A stretch of DNA of 64,000 nt from Desulfosoma sp. (GCA_037481875.1 JBBFKY010000010.1:1-64000); one strand, 5' to 3'. Counted from the stretch's first letter, positions 1 to 10,545 are shown. Numbers and translations are program-made. The notes: generated from the sequence alone by a model not told the origin.

Positions 1-1
1 G

Positions 2-55
2 GGACCGCGCGAACGCAAGCTCTTTGATATGGCTGACCGCCGCGCTTTGGACTAA
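2..55 (+). CDS. C-terminal tail of a gene truncated by the window edge
   Basis: An open frame enters from the left edge and ends at TAA 53-55, encoding GPRERKLFDMADRRALD. It lies 130 bases upstream of acsB on the same strand, so it could be the end of the carbon monoxide dehydrogenase subunit or another gene of the pathway. Seventeen residues are too few to identify it. Confidence 0.45.
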   Translation, partial: GPRERKLFDMADRRALD

Positions 56-67
56 GAAGGTTTGGGG

Positions 68-101
68 GGCCGTCTAGGCCGTTTTTTGAACAGGACGGCC
101 T
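68..101 (+). other. Stem-loop between the truncated gene and acsB
   Basis: GGCCGTC at 68-74 can pair with GACGGCC at 94-100. A competing pairing is AGGCCGT at 76-82 with ACGGCCT at 95-101. No U-run follows directly, so this may be a weak terminator or an mRNA processing or stability hairpin at the start of the acsB transcript. Confidence 0.4.
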
Positions 102-185
102 TCCTATACAAAAAAGGATTCGGCGAGAGGCGTGAAGTTAAGGCATTGAAGGAACCACAACGTCCTTAAGAAAAGGAGTTCGGTT

Positions 186-2399
186 ATGTCTCGGTTGGTG
201 GCCTTTGCGGCGATTCAAGGTGCGTACAATATTGTTTCCAAGGTAGAGGGCAAGTTCAAGGAGGCCATGGATAAATACGGCCCGAACCAGCCTCTGGGAT
301 TTCCAAACACGGCCTATTATCTGCCTATCATTTATTCCATCTTGGGCATCAAGGTGGAAAAACTGGCGGATGCGGAGCCCGTGTTGGAGCGGTGCAAGAA
401 ACTGCTTCCTCCTCACATCAAGGGAAGGATTCACACACCCTACTTGGGTGGAACTTTGGATGCGGGAATGGCGGCGATCTTGGCCGAAGAAATTTTTGAA
501 GCCATCCGCTACGTGGAAGATCCTGACTTTTATCAGCCGGTCGAAGATCCCGATGTGGAAGCCGGAAAGCTATGGGTCGGTGCTGCAGATGATGTCATCA
601 TGCGGAAACGCGGCATCGAATTCGTGGACGGGAGTGCCCCTGGATTTGCGGCCATTGTGGGGGCGGCACCCGATCCCGAAACGGCCAAGATGATTGCCGA
701 AGAGTACCAAAGAAAGAACCTTTATGTGTTCATGTGTGCCAACCAGGCGGGCACGACTTTTACACAGCAGTTGGTGGAAGCGGGAGTCCAGATTGGATGG
801 TCTACACGTCTGGTGCCTTTTGGTCCGGATATTTCCGCAGCTGTCTTTGCGTTGGGGTTTGCCAACCGTGCGGCCATGGCCTTTGGGGGTGTCCAACCCG
901 GGGATTACCGCAAGATCCTTTTGTACAACAAAGACCGAATCTTCGCCTTTGTCAACGCGTTGGGTGAAGTGAATGCGGAATGGGCCGCCAACGCCGCCGG
1001 TGCCATCAACTGGGGGTTCCCGACCATTGCGGATACGGACATTCCCGAAATCCTGCCGACCGGTATTTGTACCTACGAGCACGTGGTGTCCAGCGTGCCG
1101 CACAGTCAGATTTGCTCCAAATCCATCGAAGTGCGCGGCCTGAAGGTCACGATTACGGAAGTTCCTGTGCCTGTGTCCTATGGTCCGGCCTTTGAGGGTG
1201 AGCGTGTTCGAAAGGAAGATGTGTATCTGGAGTGTGGCGGCGGCAAGACGCCGTGCTTTGAGCTGGTGCGGATCGCCGAAATGGACGCCGTTGAAGACGG
1301 GAAGGTGGAAGTGATCGGTCCGGACATCAAAGACGTCCAGCCTGGAAGTCGCCTCCCCTTGGGCGTCATCGTGGAAGTGGCGGGACGTAAGATGCAAGAA
1401 GATTACGAACCCATCTTGGAACGCCAAATCCACCATTTGATCAACTACGCTCAGGGCGTCATGCATATCGGGCAGCGTGACATTGCCTGGTACCGCATCG
1501 GCAAGGGCGCCGTGGAAAAAGGTTTTACGCTCGAGCACATTGGAAAGATTCTCCATGCCAAATTCCATCAGGATTTTGGTGCCATTTTTGACAAGTGCCA
1601 GGTGAAGATTTACACCGACGAGGCCAAAGTCAAAGAATTGATGCCTATGGCGCAACAGATGTACCGTACGCGCGATGAGCGTATCGAAGGTATGACGGAC
1701 GAGACGACCGAGATTTATTATTCCTGCACCTTGTGCCAGTCCTTTGCTCCCACCCATGTGTGCGTCATCAGTCCAGAGCGCACGGGTCTCTGCGGCGCCT
1801 ACAACTGGTTGGACTGCAAGGCATCCTTTGAAATCAACCCCACAGGGCCGAACCAACCCATTAACAAGGGGGAAACCTTGGATGCTCGATACGGCAACTG
1901 GAAGGGTGTGAATGAGTTCGTGGAAAGGGCCTCCCGTGGTGCGATATCCAGCTACAATTTCTACAGCGTGGTCTATGATCCGATGACCACTTGCGGCTGC
2001 TGTGAATGCATCGCCGCGGTCCTTCCCATTTGCAACGGTATCATGACCGTGAACCGTGACTATCAGGGAATGACCCCCTGCGGCATGAAGTTCACCACCC
2101 TGGCCGGAACCATCGGCGGTGGGAATGTGACGCCTGGATTTGTGGGCCATAGCAAGTACAACATCACGCAGCGGAAATTCATTGCCGGTGACGGTGGTAT
2201 CAAGCGCCTGGTGTGGATGCCCAAGATGCTGAAAGAGGAAATCCGTGAACGTCTGATCAAGCGCGGTGAAGAGATCGGCATTCCGAACTTCATCGATATG
2301 ATCGCCACGGAAGAACAAGGTGTCACCGAAGACGAAATCCTGCCGTTCCTCCAGCAAGTGGGCCACCCGGCGCTGGAAATGGAACCGATTCTCGGATGA
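186..2399 (+). CDS. acsB: Acetyl-CoA synthase catalytic subunit (CODH/ACS beta/alpha-type, AcsB)
   Basis: AcsB makes or cleaves acetyl-CoA from CO, a methyl group and CoA at the Ni-Ni-[4Fe-4S] A-cluster. The 737 residues are close to the 729 of the Moorella enzyme. All six A-cluster cysteines are present: C514, C517, C526, C536, then C603 and C605 in the CGC motif, each exactly eight positions after the Moorella numbers. The ATG at 186 follows AAGGAG at about 174-179. acsC and acsE follow on the same strand, so this is an acetyl-CoA synthesis/decarbonylation operon; in a sulfate reducer it can run oxidatively for acetate oxidation (inference). The identification is firm; the direction of flux is not visible in the sequence. 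Confidence 0.97.
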   Translation: MSRLVAFAAIQGAYNIVSKVEGKFKEAMDKYGPNQPLGFPNTAYYLPIIYSILGIKVEKLADAEPVLERCKKLLPPHIKGRIHTPYLGGTLDAGMAAILAEEIFEAIRYVEDPDFYQPVEDPDVEAGKLWVGAADDVIMRKRGIEFVDGSAPGFAAIVGAAPDPETAKMIAEEYQRKNLYVFMCANQAGTTFTQQLVEAGVQIGWSTRLVPFGPDISAAVFALGFANRAAMAFGGVQPGDYRKILLYNKDRIFAFVNALGEVNAEWAANAAGAINWGFPTIADTDIPEILPTGICTYEHVVSSVPHSQICSKSIEVRGLKVTITEVPVPVSYGPAFEGERVRKEDVYLECGGGKTPCFELVRIAEMDAVEDGKVEVIGPDIKDVQPGSRLPLGVIVEVAGRKMQEDYEPILERQIHHLINYAQGVMHIGQRDIAWYRIGKGAVEKGFTLEHIGKILHAKFHQDFGAIFDKCQVKIYTDEAKVKELMPMAQQMYRTRDERIEGMTDETTEIYYSCTLCQSFAPTHVCVISPERTGLCGAYNWLDCKASFEINPTGPNQPINKGETLDARYGNWKGVNEFVERASRGAISSYNFYSVVYDPMTTCGCCECIAAVLPICNGIMTVNRDYQGMTPCGMKFTTLAGTIGGGNVTPGFVGHSKYNITQRKFIAGDGGIKRLVWMPKMLKEEIRERLIKRGEEIGIPNFIDMIATEEQGVTEDEILPFLQQVGHPALEMEPILG

Positions 2400-2479
2400 T
2401 GCATGAGCTGAGGGCGACATGAGGCGCCCTCAGCCTCTTTGCCTATTGTTAACGTGAGAGGCGATGAGGAGAAAAACAG

Positions 2480-3832
2480 ATGGGCCTGACAGGAATTGAA
2501 ATCTTCAAGCTTCTTCCCAAAACCAACTGTGGGGACTGCGGTGTACCCACATGCTTGGCCTTTGCCATGAACCTGGCGGCGGGTAAGGCCGAGTTGGATG
2601 CATGCCCCCATGTTTCTGAAGCGGCAAAAGAAAAACTGGCTGCCGATTCCGCGCCCCCGGTGCGGCCCCTGTCCGTGGGTACCGGCGAATACACCGTCAA
2701 GGTGGGCGGCGAAACGGTGCTCTTTCGTCATGAAAAGACTTTCGTCAATCCTCCGGGGCTGGCCACCCTGGTGACAACGGCGGAAGATGCAGCGTCCGTG
2801 GACGGCAAGATGGCCCGATTCAAAGCGTGCCAGTTTGAACGCGTAGGATTGAATCTGCGGCCTGAGATGTTTGCCGTGAAAGATGCCAACGGAGATGCGG
2901 GGGCTTTTGTCGCGCTTGCCAAGAAGATCGCCGAAGGCACCGGTGCCGCTCTGATCTTGATCTCGGATAAGCCGGATGTTTTGAAGGCTGCCGCGGCTGA
3001 GCTCAAGGATAAAAAGCCGCTCCTTTACGCAGCGACCTCGGATACCGCCGATGCTCTGGGCGCTGTGGCCAAAGAAACGGGATGTCCCTTGGCGGTCAAA
3101 GGCGACGGCTCCCTGGAAAGCGTCGTTGCAGTGACCGAAAAACTGGCGGCCATGGGCCTCAAAGACATCGTGATCGATACGGGGACCCGGGATCTCAAAA
3201 AGGCCTTTGAAGAGCAAATCCAGATTCGCCGCCAGGCCATCAAGAGCCGTTTTCGACCTCTGGGATACCCAACCATTATCTTCGCCAACGAAATGGCCGA
3301 CGACCTTCTCAATGAGGCCGTTGTGGCCGCAACCTTTATTGCCAAGTACGCGGCCTTTATCGTCATGAGCGATGTGAAGCCGGAAGTGCATTTCCCTCTG
3401 CTTCTGGAACGTTTGAACATTTACACCGACCCTCAGCGCCCCATGACGGCGGAACAAGGGATTTATCCCATCAACAACCCGGACGAGAATTCTCCGGTTC
3501 TGGTCACCTGCAACTTTTCGCTCACCTACTTTATCGTGAGCGGCGAGATTGAATCCAGCCGTGTGCCGTCCTGGCTGCTGGTTCAGGATACAGAAGGCCT
3601 TTCGGTCATGACCGCCTGGGCTGCCGGAAAATTCAACGGGGAAACGGTGGGCACCTTCGTGCGTAAGTGCGGCATCATGGATAAGGTCAGACACAAATCC
3701 ATCGTTATTCCCGGCTATGCGGCAGCCATCAGTGGGGAGCTGGAAGAAGAAATTCCAGGTTGGAACGTGGTGGTGGGACCTCGCGAAGCGAGCCACATTA
3801 CCAAGTTTCTTAAAGAGTTCAAGCCGCAATAA
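2480..3832 (+). CDS. acsC: Corrinoid iron-sulfur protein large (gamma) subunit, AcsC/CdhE
   Basis: This 450-residue protein is the large subunit of the corrinoid iron-sulfur protein, which carries the methyl group between methyltetrahydrofolate:CFeSP methyltransferase and AcsB. The N-terminus has the [4Fe-4S] cysteines C17, C20, C25 and C42 (TNCGDCGVPTC and a later Cys). These are followed by a TIM-barrel-like middle and a C-terminal corrinoid-binding region. Length fits the family (about 446). GAGGAGAAAAACAG before ATG 2480 gives a good ribosome site. The partner small subunit acsD is not next to it, or anywhere in this window; acsE follows after 110 bases. Confidence 0.95.
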   Translation: MGLTGIEIFKLLPKTNCGDCGVPTCLAFAMNLAAGKAELDACPHVSEAAKEKLAADSAPPVRPLSVGTGEYTVKVGGETVLFRHEKTFVNPPGLATLVTTAEDAASVDGKMARFKACQFERVGLNLRPEMFAVKDANGDAGAFVALAKKIAEGTGAALILISDKPDVLKAAAAELKDKKPLLYAATSDTADALGAVAKETGCPLAVKGDGSLESVVAVTEKLAAMGLKDIVIDTGTRDLKKAFEEQIQIRRQAIKSRFRPLGYPTIIFANEMADDLLNEAVVAATFIAKYAAFIVMSDVKPEVHFPLLLERLNIYTDPQRPMTAEQGIYPINNPDENSPVLVTCNFSLTYFIVSGEIESSRVPSWLLVQDTEGLSVMTAWAAGKFNGETVGTFVRKCGIMDKVRHKSIVIPGYAAAISGELEEEIPGWNVVVGPREASHITKFLKEFKPQ

Positions 3833-3942
3833 GTGGCGGGACGGGAGGGCTGCAGGCGTCCGTCGAGTCGGGGACTCGGCCATGTGCGGCGCCTCCCGAG
3901 AATCACTAAGCCAATGCCAACCCACAAGGAGGGTGCGATTCC

Positions 3943-4824
3943 ATGAAGCTTATCGGCGAGAACCTTAATATCATGAGCAAAAAGTACGGCAAGGCCCTCA
4001 AGGAGCGCGACGCCAAGACCTTGCAGGAATTGGCGATCCAGGAGGCCCAGGCCGGTATGGATTACATTGATTTAAATATCGGCCCCGCGGGTAAGACCGG
4101 TGAAGAACTGATGTCCTGGCTTGTGCCCGTGATTCACGAAGTCGTCGACCTGCCTCTTGCCTTGGACACCTCCAATATCAAAGCCATCGAAGCAGGGCTT
4201 AAGGCCCATAAAAAATGTCCGGCCATGATCAATTCGATAATGGTGCGCCCGGAACGCATGGACGCTCTTTTGCCCTTGGCAAAAGAATACGAAGCCGAAT
4301 TTATTGGCCTTCTCTGGGGCCCCGACGGGATGCCGCGTGACGAAAATGAACGGGGTGTCTTGTGTGCCGAAATTTTATTCCGTGCCACCGAAATGGGCAT
4401 TCCTCCTGAACGCATTTACATTGACCCCATTCAGACACCGGTCAATGTGCAGCAAAACCAGATCATGAGCGCCTTAAACTTTATGAAGATGTTCCCCGAT
4501 ATGGCGCCGGGCTGCAACAGCACCATCGGACTTTCCAACGTGTCCAACGGCGCCCCCGAGCACCTGCGTCCCATATTGAACCAGGTGATGCTCATTTTGT
4601 GGAAACGTTGGGGCATGAAATCAGCCATTGTGGACACCTTTGACTATGAGCTTCATAAGATCGCGCGCGGCCAAAGACCCGAACTGGAGGCTCTGGTCGC
4701 TAAGGTGGAAGACGGTGAAGAAATCGACATGGCCTCTCTGAGCAAGGAAGAAAAAGATTTCGTCAAGACGGCTCGTGTCATCCTCGGCCATACCCTTTAT
4801 TCCGACTCGTGGCTTGAGGTATAA
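3943..4824 (+). CDS. acsE: Methyltetrahydrofolate:corrinoid/iron-sulfur protein methyltransferase, AcsE
   Basis: AcsE transfers the N5-methyl group of methyltetrahydrofolate to the Co(I) corrinoid of the CFeSP. The 293-residue sequence is a pterin-binding TIM barrel of the dihydropteroate-synthase type. Pterin-site residues known from the Moorella enzyme line up: D75 (LALDTSN), N97 (MINSI), D161 (YIDPIQTP) and N199 (GLSNVSNG). The start ATG 3943 follows AAGGAGG. It is somewhat longer than the usual 262 residues because of a charged C-terminal tail. It is the last gene of the acs run, followed by a clear intrinsic terminator. Confidence 0.93.
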   Translation: MKLIGENLNIMSKKYGKALKERDAKTLQELAIQEAQAGMDYIDLNIGPAGKTGEELMSWLVPVIHEVVDLPLALDTSNIKAIEAGLKAHKKCPAMINSIMVRPERMDALLPLAKEYEAEFIGLLWGPDGMPRDENERGVLCAEILFRATEMGIPPERIYIDPIQTPVNVQQNQIMSALNFMKMFPDMAPGCNSTIGLSNVSNGAPEHLRPILNQVMLILWKRWGMKSAIVDTFDYELHKIARGQRPELEALVAKVEDGEEIDMASLSKEEKDFVKTARVILGHTLYSDSWLEV

Positions 4825-4866
4825 GCCCCAACGAACCTCGCCTGCTGCACGCTTCTTTGGCACAAG

Positions 4867-4900
4867 AACCCCATCCTTGCGAGGTGGGGTTTTTGTGTCT
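4867..4900 (+). terminator. Rho-independent terminator after acsE
   Basis: AACCCCATC at 4867-4875 pairs with GGTGGGGTT at 4883-4891 (one T-G pair) around a 7-base loop, followed by TTTTTGTG. It separates the acs genes from ppdK. Confidence 0.8.
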
Positions 4901-4966
4901 CTTGTCGTTTGGCGTTTTGGGTTGAGACGGTAACGCGAGTGAAGACCAAGGAGGGAAGCAAACCTT

Positions 4967-7708
4967 ATGGGCAAACGTTACGTTTATTTCTTTGGAGAAG
5001 GCAAAGCCGATGGTAGTGCCGCCATGAAACATCTGCTGGGAGGCAAGGGCGCCAATTTGGCGGAAATGACCAATTTGGGCATCCCCGTACCTCCCGGGTT
5101 CACCATTTCCACGGAAGTGTGCACTTATTTTTACCAAAACAAAGGGGTTTATCCGCCTGGTCTCGAGCAGGAAGTGGAAGAGGCTTTACACCGTTTAGAA
5201 AAGATCATGGGAAGACGCTTTGGGGATAAGGAAAAACCTCTTCTGGTCTCTGTGCGATCAGGGGCTGCCGTCAGCATGCCCGGAATGATGGACACCGTCT
5301 TGAACCTGGGCCTCAACGATGAAACCGTGCAAGGCTTGGCTCAGGAAACCAACGATCCCAGGTTCGCCTACGACTGTTATCGTCGATTTTTGAGTATGTA
5401 CGGGGACGTGGTCCTGGGATTGAAGGCGGAAAGTCAGGACGCCATTGATCCTTTTGAAGAAACTATTGATGAACTCAAAAAATCCCGTGGTGTTCGTTTT
5501 GACAACGAGCTGAGCGCCGAGGATCTTAAGGAACTATGCGAGCGTTTTAAGGAGCTTGTTCGGGAGAAGAAGGGCAAGGATTTTCCTCAAGATCCACAAG
5601 AACAGCTTTGGGGAGCCATCGGCGCCGTTTTCGGATCCTGGGATAACCCAAGGGCCATAGCTTACCGCCAGATTCATGGAATTCCCGACGATATGGGCAC
5701 AGCCGTTAATGTTCAATCCATGGTTTTTGGAAACATGGGCGACGACTGTGCCACAGGCGTGGCATTTACCCGCAATCCCGCTACGGGTGAAAATGTGCTC
5801 TATGGCGAATACCTGGTCAATGCCCAAGGTGAGGACGTGGTGGCGGGCATTCGCACACCCCAGCCCATTAATATTCGCCAGAAGACAGATCCGGACATGG
5901 TATCCTTGGAAGAGGCCATGCCTGAGGCTTATGCCGAACTGGAGCGGATTCGTAGGATTCTCGATCGCCATTACCGAGACATGCAGGATATCGAATTCAC
6001 CATTCAACGTGGCAAACTTTGGATGCTCCAGACCCGTACGGGAAAACGCACCGGATTTGCTGCCTTTAAAATTGCCGTCGACATGGTACGCGAAGGCATC
6101 TTGACCCCGAAGGAAGCCCTCCTTCGTGTGGAACCCAATCAATTGAACCAGTTGCTACGCCCTATCTTTGATGCTCGAGCCAAAGAGAAAGCTGTGGCTT
6201 CTAAAGCTTTTTTGGCCAAGGGCTTGAATGCCGGCCCTGGAGCCGCCAGCGGCCGTGTGGTTTTCAACGCTGTGGATGCAGAGAGATGGGCCGAGAGGGG
6301 AGAAAAGGTCATTTTGGTGCGGCTGGAAACCTCCCCGGATGATATTCGAGGAATGCACGCAGCCCAAGGTATTCTTACCTCCCGAGGAGGGATGACGTCC
6401 CATGCGGCCCTGGTGGCCCGCCAAATGGGCAAGGTGTGCGTGGTCGGGTGTGGGGATTTGCAAATTGATTACAAATTGCGGCAGATGACGGTGAACGGCC
6501 GCGTGGTCAAGGAAGGCGACTGGATTTCCGTGGACGGATCCACTGGTGAGGTTTTTCTTGGAGAGATTCCCACAAAACCTTCGGAAGTGATTCAGGTCTT
6601 ATTGGAAAAGACTCTTAAACCCGAAGATTCTTCCATCTTTCAAGACTATACGGAACTCATGCAATGGGCCGACGCTCATCGACGCCTTGGAGTGCGCACC
6701 AACGCCGACCAGCCCGATCAGGCCCAAACGGCCCTGCTTTTCGGTGCCGAAGGGATCGGGCTCTGCCGTACGGAGCACATGTTCTTTGAAGGGGATCGAA
6801 TTCATGCCGTGCGGGAGATGATCCTTGCGGAAACCAAGGAAGGCAGGGAAAAGGCTCTGGCCGAACTCCTACCCATGCAGCGGGAAGATTTCAAGGGCAT
6901 CTTTCGCGTGATGAAGGGATTACCTGTCACCATACGAACTCTGGATCCCCCGCTTCACGAATTTCTACCCTCCGAAGAGGCCGATATTCAAACCGTAGCG
7001 AACCAGATGGGTGTTTCTGTGGAGCGCGTGCGCGCAAAGATTCAGGCTCTTCATGAAGCCAACCCCATGTTGGGGCATCGAGGCTGTCGACTGGGGATTG
7101 TTTATCCGGAAATCACTGCCATGCAAGCGCGTGCCATTTTGGAAGCCGCCTGCGAGGTTAAAAAGGAAGGCATTGACGTCCATCCGGAAATCATGATTCC
7201 TTTGGTAGGTCATGTGGCCGAATTGGCCCATCAGAAACGCGTGGTGGACGAGGTGGCCCGCCAGGTGATGGACCATTACGGCATTCAGGTGGACTATGTG
7301 GTTGGAACCATGATCGAAGTCCCTCGAGGAGCTCTCACAGCGGATGAGATCGCGCAGGAGGCCATGTTCTTTTCCTTCGGCACAAACGATTTAACCCAGA
7401 CTGTTTTCGGCATCAGTCGAGACGACGCCGCCAAGTTCCTTCACGATTATCTGGACAAAAAGATTTGGGATTTCGATCCTTTTGAACGTATTGACCAGGA
7501 AGGTGTGGGCCAGCTAATGAAAACAGGCGTGGAAAAAGGCCGTGCCACACGACCGGATTTGAAGGTTGGCATTTGCGGAGAACATGGAGGCGAACCCTCT
7601 TCGGTGGAGTTTTGCCATCGTATCGGTCTCAACTACGTTAGCTGCTCTCCGTATCGTGTGCCCATTGCAAGGCTGGCTGCCGCCCGCGCCGCCATTCGAG
7701 AGTCTTGA
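4967..7708 (+). CDS. ppdK: Pyruvate, phosphate dikinase
   Basis: This enzyme interconverts pyruvate + ATP + Pi and PEP + AMP + PPi, giving PEP for gluconeogenesis from acetyl-CoA via pyruvate. It has 913 residues, slightly longer than the clostridial 874. Domains in order are an N-terminal ATP-grasp domain ([20 protein letters not shown] near the start), the swivelling phosphohistidine domain with catalytic H479 in GGMTSHAA, and the C-terminal PEP-binding barrel with SFGTNDLTQ and catalytic C870 in CGEHGG. ATG 4967 follows AAGGAGGG. Its place just after the acs genes suits carbon assimilation from acetyl-CoA. Note that this is the dikinase, not PEP synthase. Confidence 0.97.
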   Translation: MGKRYVYFFGEGKADGSAAMKHLLGGKGANLAEMTNLGIPVPPGFTISTEVCTYFYQNKGVYPPGLEQEVEEALHRLEKIMGRRFGDKEKPLLVSVRSGAAVSMPGMMDTVLNLGLNDETVQGLAQETNDPRFAYDCYRRFLSMYGDVVLGLKAESQDAIDPFEETIDELKKSRGVRFDNELSAEDLKELCERFKELVREKKGKDFPQDPQEQLWGAIGAVFGSWDNPRAIAYRQIHGIPDDMGTAVNVQSMVFGNMGDDCATGVAFTRNPATGENVLYGEYLVNAQGEDVVAGIRTPQPINIRQKTDPDMVSLEEAMPEAYAELERIRRILDRHYRDMQDIEFTIQRGKLWMLQTRTGKRTGFAAFKIAVDMVREGILTPKEALLRVEPNQLNQLLRPIFDARAKEKAVASKAFLAKGLNAGPGAASGRVVFNAVDAERWAERGEKVILVRLETSPDDIRGMHAAQGILTSRGGMTSHAALVARQMGKVCVVGCGDLQIDYKLRQMTVNGRVVKEGDWISVDGSTGEVFLGEIPTKPSEVIQVLLEKTLKPEDSSIFQDYTELMQWADAHRRLGVRTNADQPDQAQTALLFGAEGIGLCRTEHMFFEGDRIHAVREMILAETKEGREKALAELLPMQREDFKGIFRVMKGLPVTIRTLDPPLHEFLPSEEADIQTVANQMGVSVERVRAKIQALHEANPMLGHRGCRLGIVYPEITAMQARAILEAACEVKKEGIDVHPEIMIPLVGHVAELAHQKRVVDEVARQVMDHYGIQVDYVVGTMIEVPRGALTADEIAQEAMFFSFGTNDLTQTVFGISRDDAAKFLHDYLDKKIWDFDPFERIDQEGVGQLMKTGVEKGRATRPDLKVGICGEHGGEPSSVEFCHRIGLNYVSCSPYRVPIARLAAARAAIRES

Positions 7709-7733
7709 AAACCCTGACGGACACAGTGAGGCC

Positions 7734-8663
7734 ATGGTCATGGAGCGTCCCATTCGATTGCGTCGATCCATTCTTTCGGTGCCGGCGAATCGAGAGAAAA
7801 TGGTTCGAAAAGCTTTGAGTCTTCCGGCCGATGTTATCATGCTGGATTTGGAAGACAGCGTCCCTGTGGATGAAAAGGAAAAGGCTCGCCAAGCTGTGGT
7901 GGAGGCATTGACGGCTTCCGGATGGGACGGTCGCGTTCGCGCTTATCGTATCAATGATATGGGTACGCCTTTTGCCTACAGAGACTTGGTGGATGTGGTG
8001 GAGAAGGCGGGCCCTCATCTGGACGTCATCGTTGTTCCCAAAGTGAACGACCCAGCGGAAATCAAAGCCATCGACTATTGGCTCACTCAGATGGAACGCC
8101 GTTTCGGTTTTGGCAATCGCATTGGGCTGGAGGCCTCCATTGAAACCGCCGAAGGGATGCTCCGCGTCGGTGAGATCGCTATGAGCTCGCCTCGGTTGGA
8201 GGCTCTGGTTTTCGGCATTGCCGACTACGGTGCTTCCCTGGGAATGCCCGGTGGCGGGATCAGCGGCCATGGCGATGCCGAAGAGGATACTGCCGGCCTT
8301 CGATGGCTCTTTCCGCTCAGCCGCATGGTCATGGCCGCCAAGGCTGCAGGCCTCTCTGCCATAGACGCTCCTTTTGGAGACTTTCGAGACCCGAAAGGTT
8401 TAGCTCGGTCTTGCGCTTTGAGTCGATCCTTAGGCTACGACGGCAAATGGGCCATTCATCCCGATCAACTGGAAGTCATCAACGGGGTTTTTACGCCTTC
8501 GGAGGAGGATGTGGCTCGAAGCCGACGCATCGTGGAGGCGTACGAAACGGCGCGGGCTCGAGGTGAAGGGTCTGTGGCCGTGGATGGCAAAATGGTGGAT
8601 GCCGCTTCCGTTCGTGTCGCTCAGGTGACGGTCAGGGTGGCGGAAGCGGCTCGTCGCCAGTGA
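7734..8663 (+). CDS. HpcH/HpaI (CitE-like) CoA-ester lyase, malyl-/citramalyl-CoA lyase family
   Basis: A 309-residue TIM-barrel lyase of the citrate-lyase-beta/malyl-CoA lyase superfamily. It contains RRSILSVPAN at the start, VIMLDLEDSVP, the metal-site Glu in GLEASIETAEGM, the FGIADYGASLG motif and KWAIHPDQ near the end. Such enzymes cleave or form beta-hydroxyacyl-CoA thioesters such as malyl-CoA, methylmalyl-CoA or citramalyl-CoA; the exact substrate cannot be read from the sequence. The frame is open back to 7566, inside ppdK, but ATG 7734 (or 7740) after AGTGAGG matches the family start. The 25-base gap to ppdK suggests co-transcription. Confidence 0.85.
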   Translation: MVMERPIRLRRSILSVPANREKMVRKALSLPADVIMLDLEDSVPVDEKEKARQAVVEALTASGWDGRVRAYRINDMGTPFAYRDLVDVVEKAGPHLDVIVVPKVNDPAEIKAIDYWLTQMERRFGFGNRIGLEASIETAEGMLRVGEIAMSSPRLEALVFGIADYGASLGMPGGGISGHGDAEEDTAGLRWLFPLSRMVMAAKAAGLSAIDAPFGDFRDPKGLARSCALSRSLGYDGKWAIHPDQLEVINGVFTPSEEDVARSRRIVEAYETARARGEGSVAVDGKMVDAASVRVAQVTVRVAEAARRQ

Positions 8664-8856
8664 GCCGTCATGGCCTAACACTTCATCCATTCTTGAAGAG
8701 GAAGGACCCTGAAGGAAGCGCTCCGTTACCTGTGGAAAAACTCTTCGATTCCATCTCCCTGCCCTACCCAGCTCACGCGCCCTCCCCGGCTCACTGCTTT
8801 TCGCTTCCTTCGGGAAAGCGTTGAACCTTAAAAGGGATGAGATTCGCATAGTCATC

Positions 8857-10545
8857 ATGAATCGGGTCATTACGCCGAAGCGAACGGTATCGCAGTCCCC
8901 TTCAAGGATTCAGGACGTGGACGCTGAGGCGCCATCCGCGCTCAAGGAACAGATTGTTCGACAGAACAATGAACTGCAGATTCTCTTTGACATCTCTTCC
9001 GCTATTCACAGTTCACCTCGCTTGGAGAATGTCCTTGAGCAATCGCTCTTGGCGATTCTGCGCACCCTGAAGCTTAAGATGGGAGCCATCTACCTTCTAA
9101 AGCCTGACGCTCAGGGCCGTGGAACCATGGTCTTGGCCGCTCAGCACGGGTTCTCATCGACTCTCGTGGAAAACATTCGTTCCTTTGACGTAGGCGAGGG
9201 TTGGATCGGTACCGGCCGCCTCAAAAATCCCGTCGCTTGGCTTAAAAGGGAGCAGCTCTTTTTTCCGGCCTTAAGGGAGAGAATGGCCGCTGAAAATATT
9301 CAGGAGATTATACGCATCGCTCTTTTTACTCAAAAAGGCGTTCTTGGCCTTCTTTACGTGGCCAATCACGGGGCCTTGCAGATTCGCCATGATCGCCGAG
9401 AGTTTCTCACCACCATCGGCCAACAGATCGGTGTGGCCATCGAAAACGCACAACTTTTTGAATCCGTCCAACAGGCAAAAACGGAGCTGGAAATAAGCTT
9501 CGATGCCATTCAACACAGCATCTTTCTGCTGGAGTCTTCCGGGCGCATTCTTCGAATCAATGAAACCACGGAAAAAACTTACGGATCCAGAGAGAATCTA
9601 CTGGGCAGGAAATACTGGGAAGTTCTTTATCAAAGCACGGAACCGCCCAGCGGATGTCCTATTCGCGAATGTTCGATGACCCGTAGGCCGGTGCAAAAGG
9701 AAGGACCTCATCCCCGTTGGGGAGGGTTCTATCGGTTGTATGCCTTTCCTGTTCTGAACCTGTCTTCTCAGCTGGAACGCATCGTTTATTATGAAAAAGA
9801 CGAAACGGAAGCGCGAAAACTGGAACAGCGCCTGCAGCAGACAGAAAGGTTGCAATCTCTGGGAACCCTGGCCGCCGGCATCGCCCACGAGATTCGCAAT
9901 CCCTTGGCGACTATCAACTTCAATGCCCAGATGCTTCAGCGGGAATTGCCTTTGGACCAGAATCAATCCCAAATGCTTTCGGACCTGGTTCAAGAAGTGC
10001 GAAAGATCGACAACATCGTGCGAGAAGTTCTCAATTTTGCCAGGCCTCGAGAACCCCAGTTCTTGCCTGCCAACCTGAACGATATTGTACGCTATTGCCA
10101 CAACCTGTCCAAGGTGCACATTCGCAAGGCTGGCATCGATCTTACCTTGACTCTCGACCCCTCCATGCCCGACATGATCATGGATTCCGACCAGATCGGG
10201 CAGGTGGTGATGAATCTGATGATCAATGCCGTGGAAGCCATGCCGCAAGGGGGACGTATGGAAGTCCACACTCGAGTGGAAGAAGCTCGGGATCGAGTCA
10301 TCCTCAGCGTGAAGGACACGGGTGTGGGGATCCTGCCGGAAGACGAGGGAAGGATTTTTGATCCCTTTTTCACTCGAAAGGCGGAAGGGACGGGCCTGGG
10401 GTTGAGCATTTGTCGAAGAATTTTGGAGCGTCATGGAGCCCACATGGAAGTGGAATCCCAGGTAGGTAAGGGAAGCTTGTTCCGTGTTGTGTTTCCCATG
10501 ACGAAAAAGAGGAACCTGCCGGACGTGGAAAGCACCATCAACTAA
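8857..10545 (+). CDS. Soluble sensor histidine kinase (GAF-PAS-HisKA-HATPase)
   Basis: Reading from ATG 8857, the protein has 562 residues and no membrane segment, so it should sense a cytoplasmic signal. A GAF domain fills about residues 30-190. A PAS-like domain follows (SFDAIQHSIFLLESSGRILRI, about 215-320, split here only in description). The dimerisation domain has phospho-acceptor H344 in GIAHEIRNPL, and the ATPase domain has N-box NLMINAVEAMP, G1 DTGVGI and G2 GTGLGL. A TTG at 8821 is an alternative start adding 12 residues; neither has a strong ribosome site. The sigma-54 regulator directly downstream is its likely partner. The signal is unknown. Confidence 0.88.
   Translation: MNRVITPKRTVSQSPSRIQDVDAEAPSALKEQIVRQNNELQILFDISSAIHSSPRLENVLEQSLLAILRTLKLKMGAIYLLKPDAQGRGTMVLAAQHGFSSTLVENIRSFDVGEGWIGTGRLKNPVAWLKREQLFFPALRERMAAENIQEIIRIALFTQKGVLGLLYVANHGALQIRHDRREFLTTIGQQIGVAIENAQLFESVQQAKTELEISFDAIQHSIFLLESSGRILRINETTEKTYGSRENLLGRKYWEVLYQSTEPPSGCPIRECSMTRRPVQKEGPHPRWGGFYRLYAFPVLNLSSQLERIVYYEKDETEARKLEQRLQQTERLQSLGTLAAGIAHEIRNPLATINFNAQMLQRELPLDQNQSQMLSDLVQEVRKIDNIVREVLNFARPREPQFLPANLNDIVRYCHNLSKVHIRKAGIDLTLTLDPSMPDMIMDSDQIGQVVMNLMINAVEAMPQGGRMEVHTRVEEARDRVILSVKDTGVGILPEDEGRIFDPFFTRKAEGTGLGLSICRRILERHGAHMEVESQVGKGSLFRVVFPMTKKRNLPDVESTIN

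Noticed and set aside
570-2420. Long open frame on the minus strand opposite acsB
   Set aside because: It is a codon-bias mirror of acsB, with no ribosome site or family motif.
7566-7733. N-terminal extension of the CoA-ester lyase into ppdK
   Set aside because: It lies inside the conserved C-terminus of ppdK, and ATG 7734 matches the family start.
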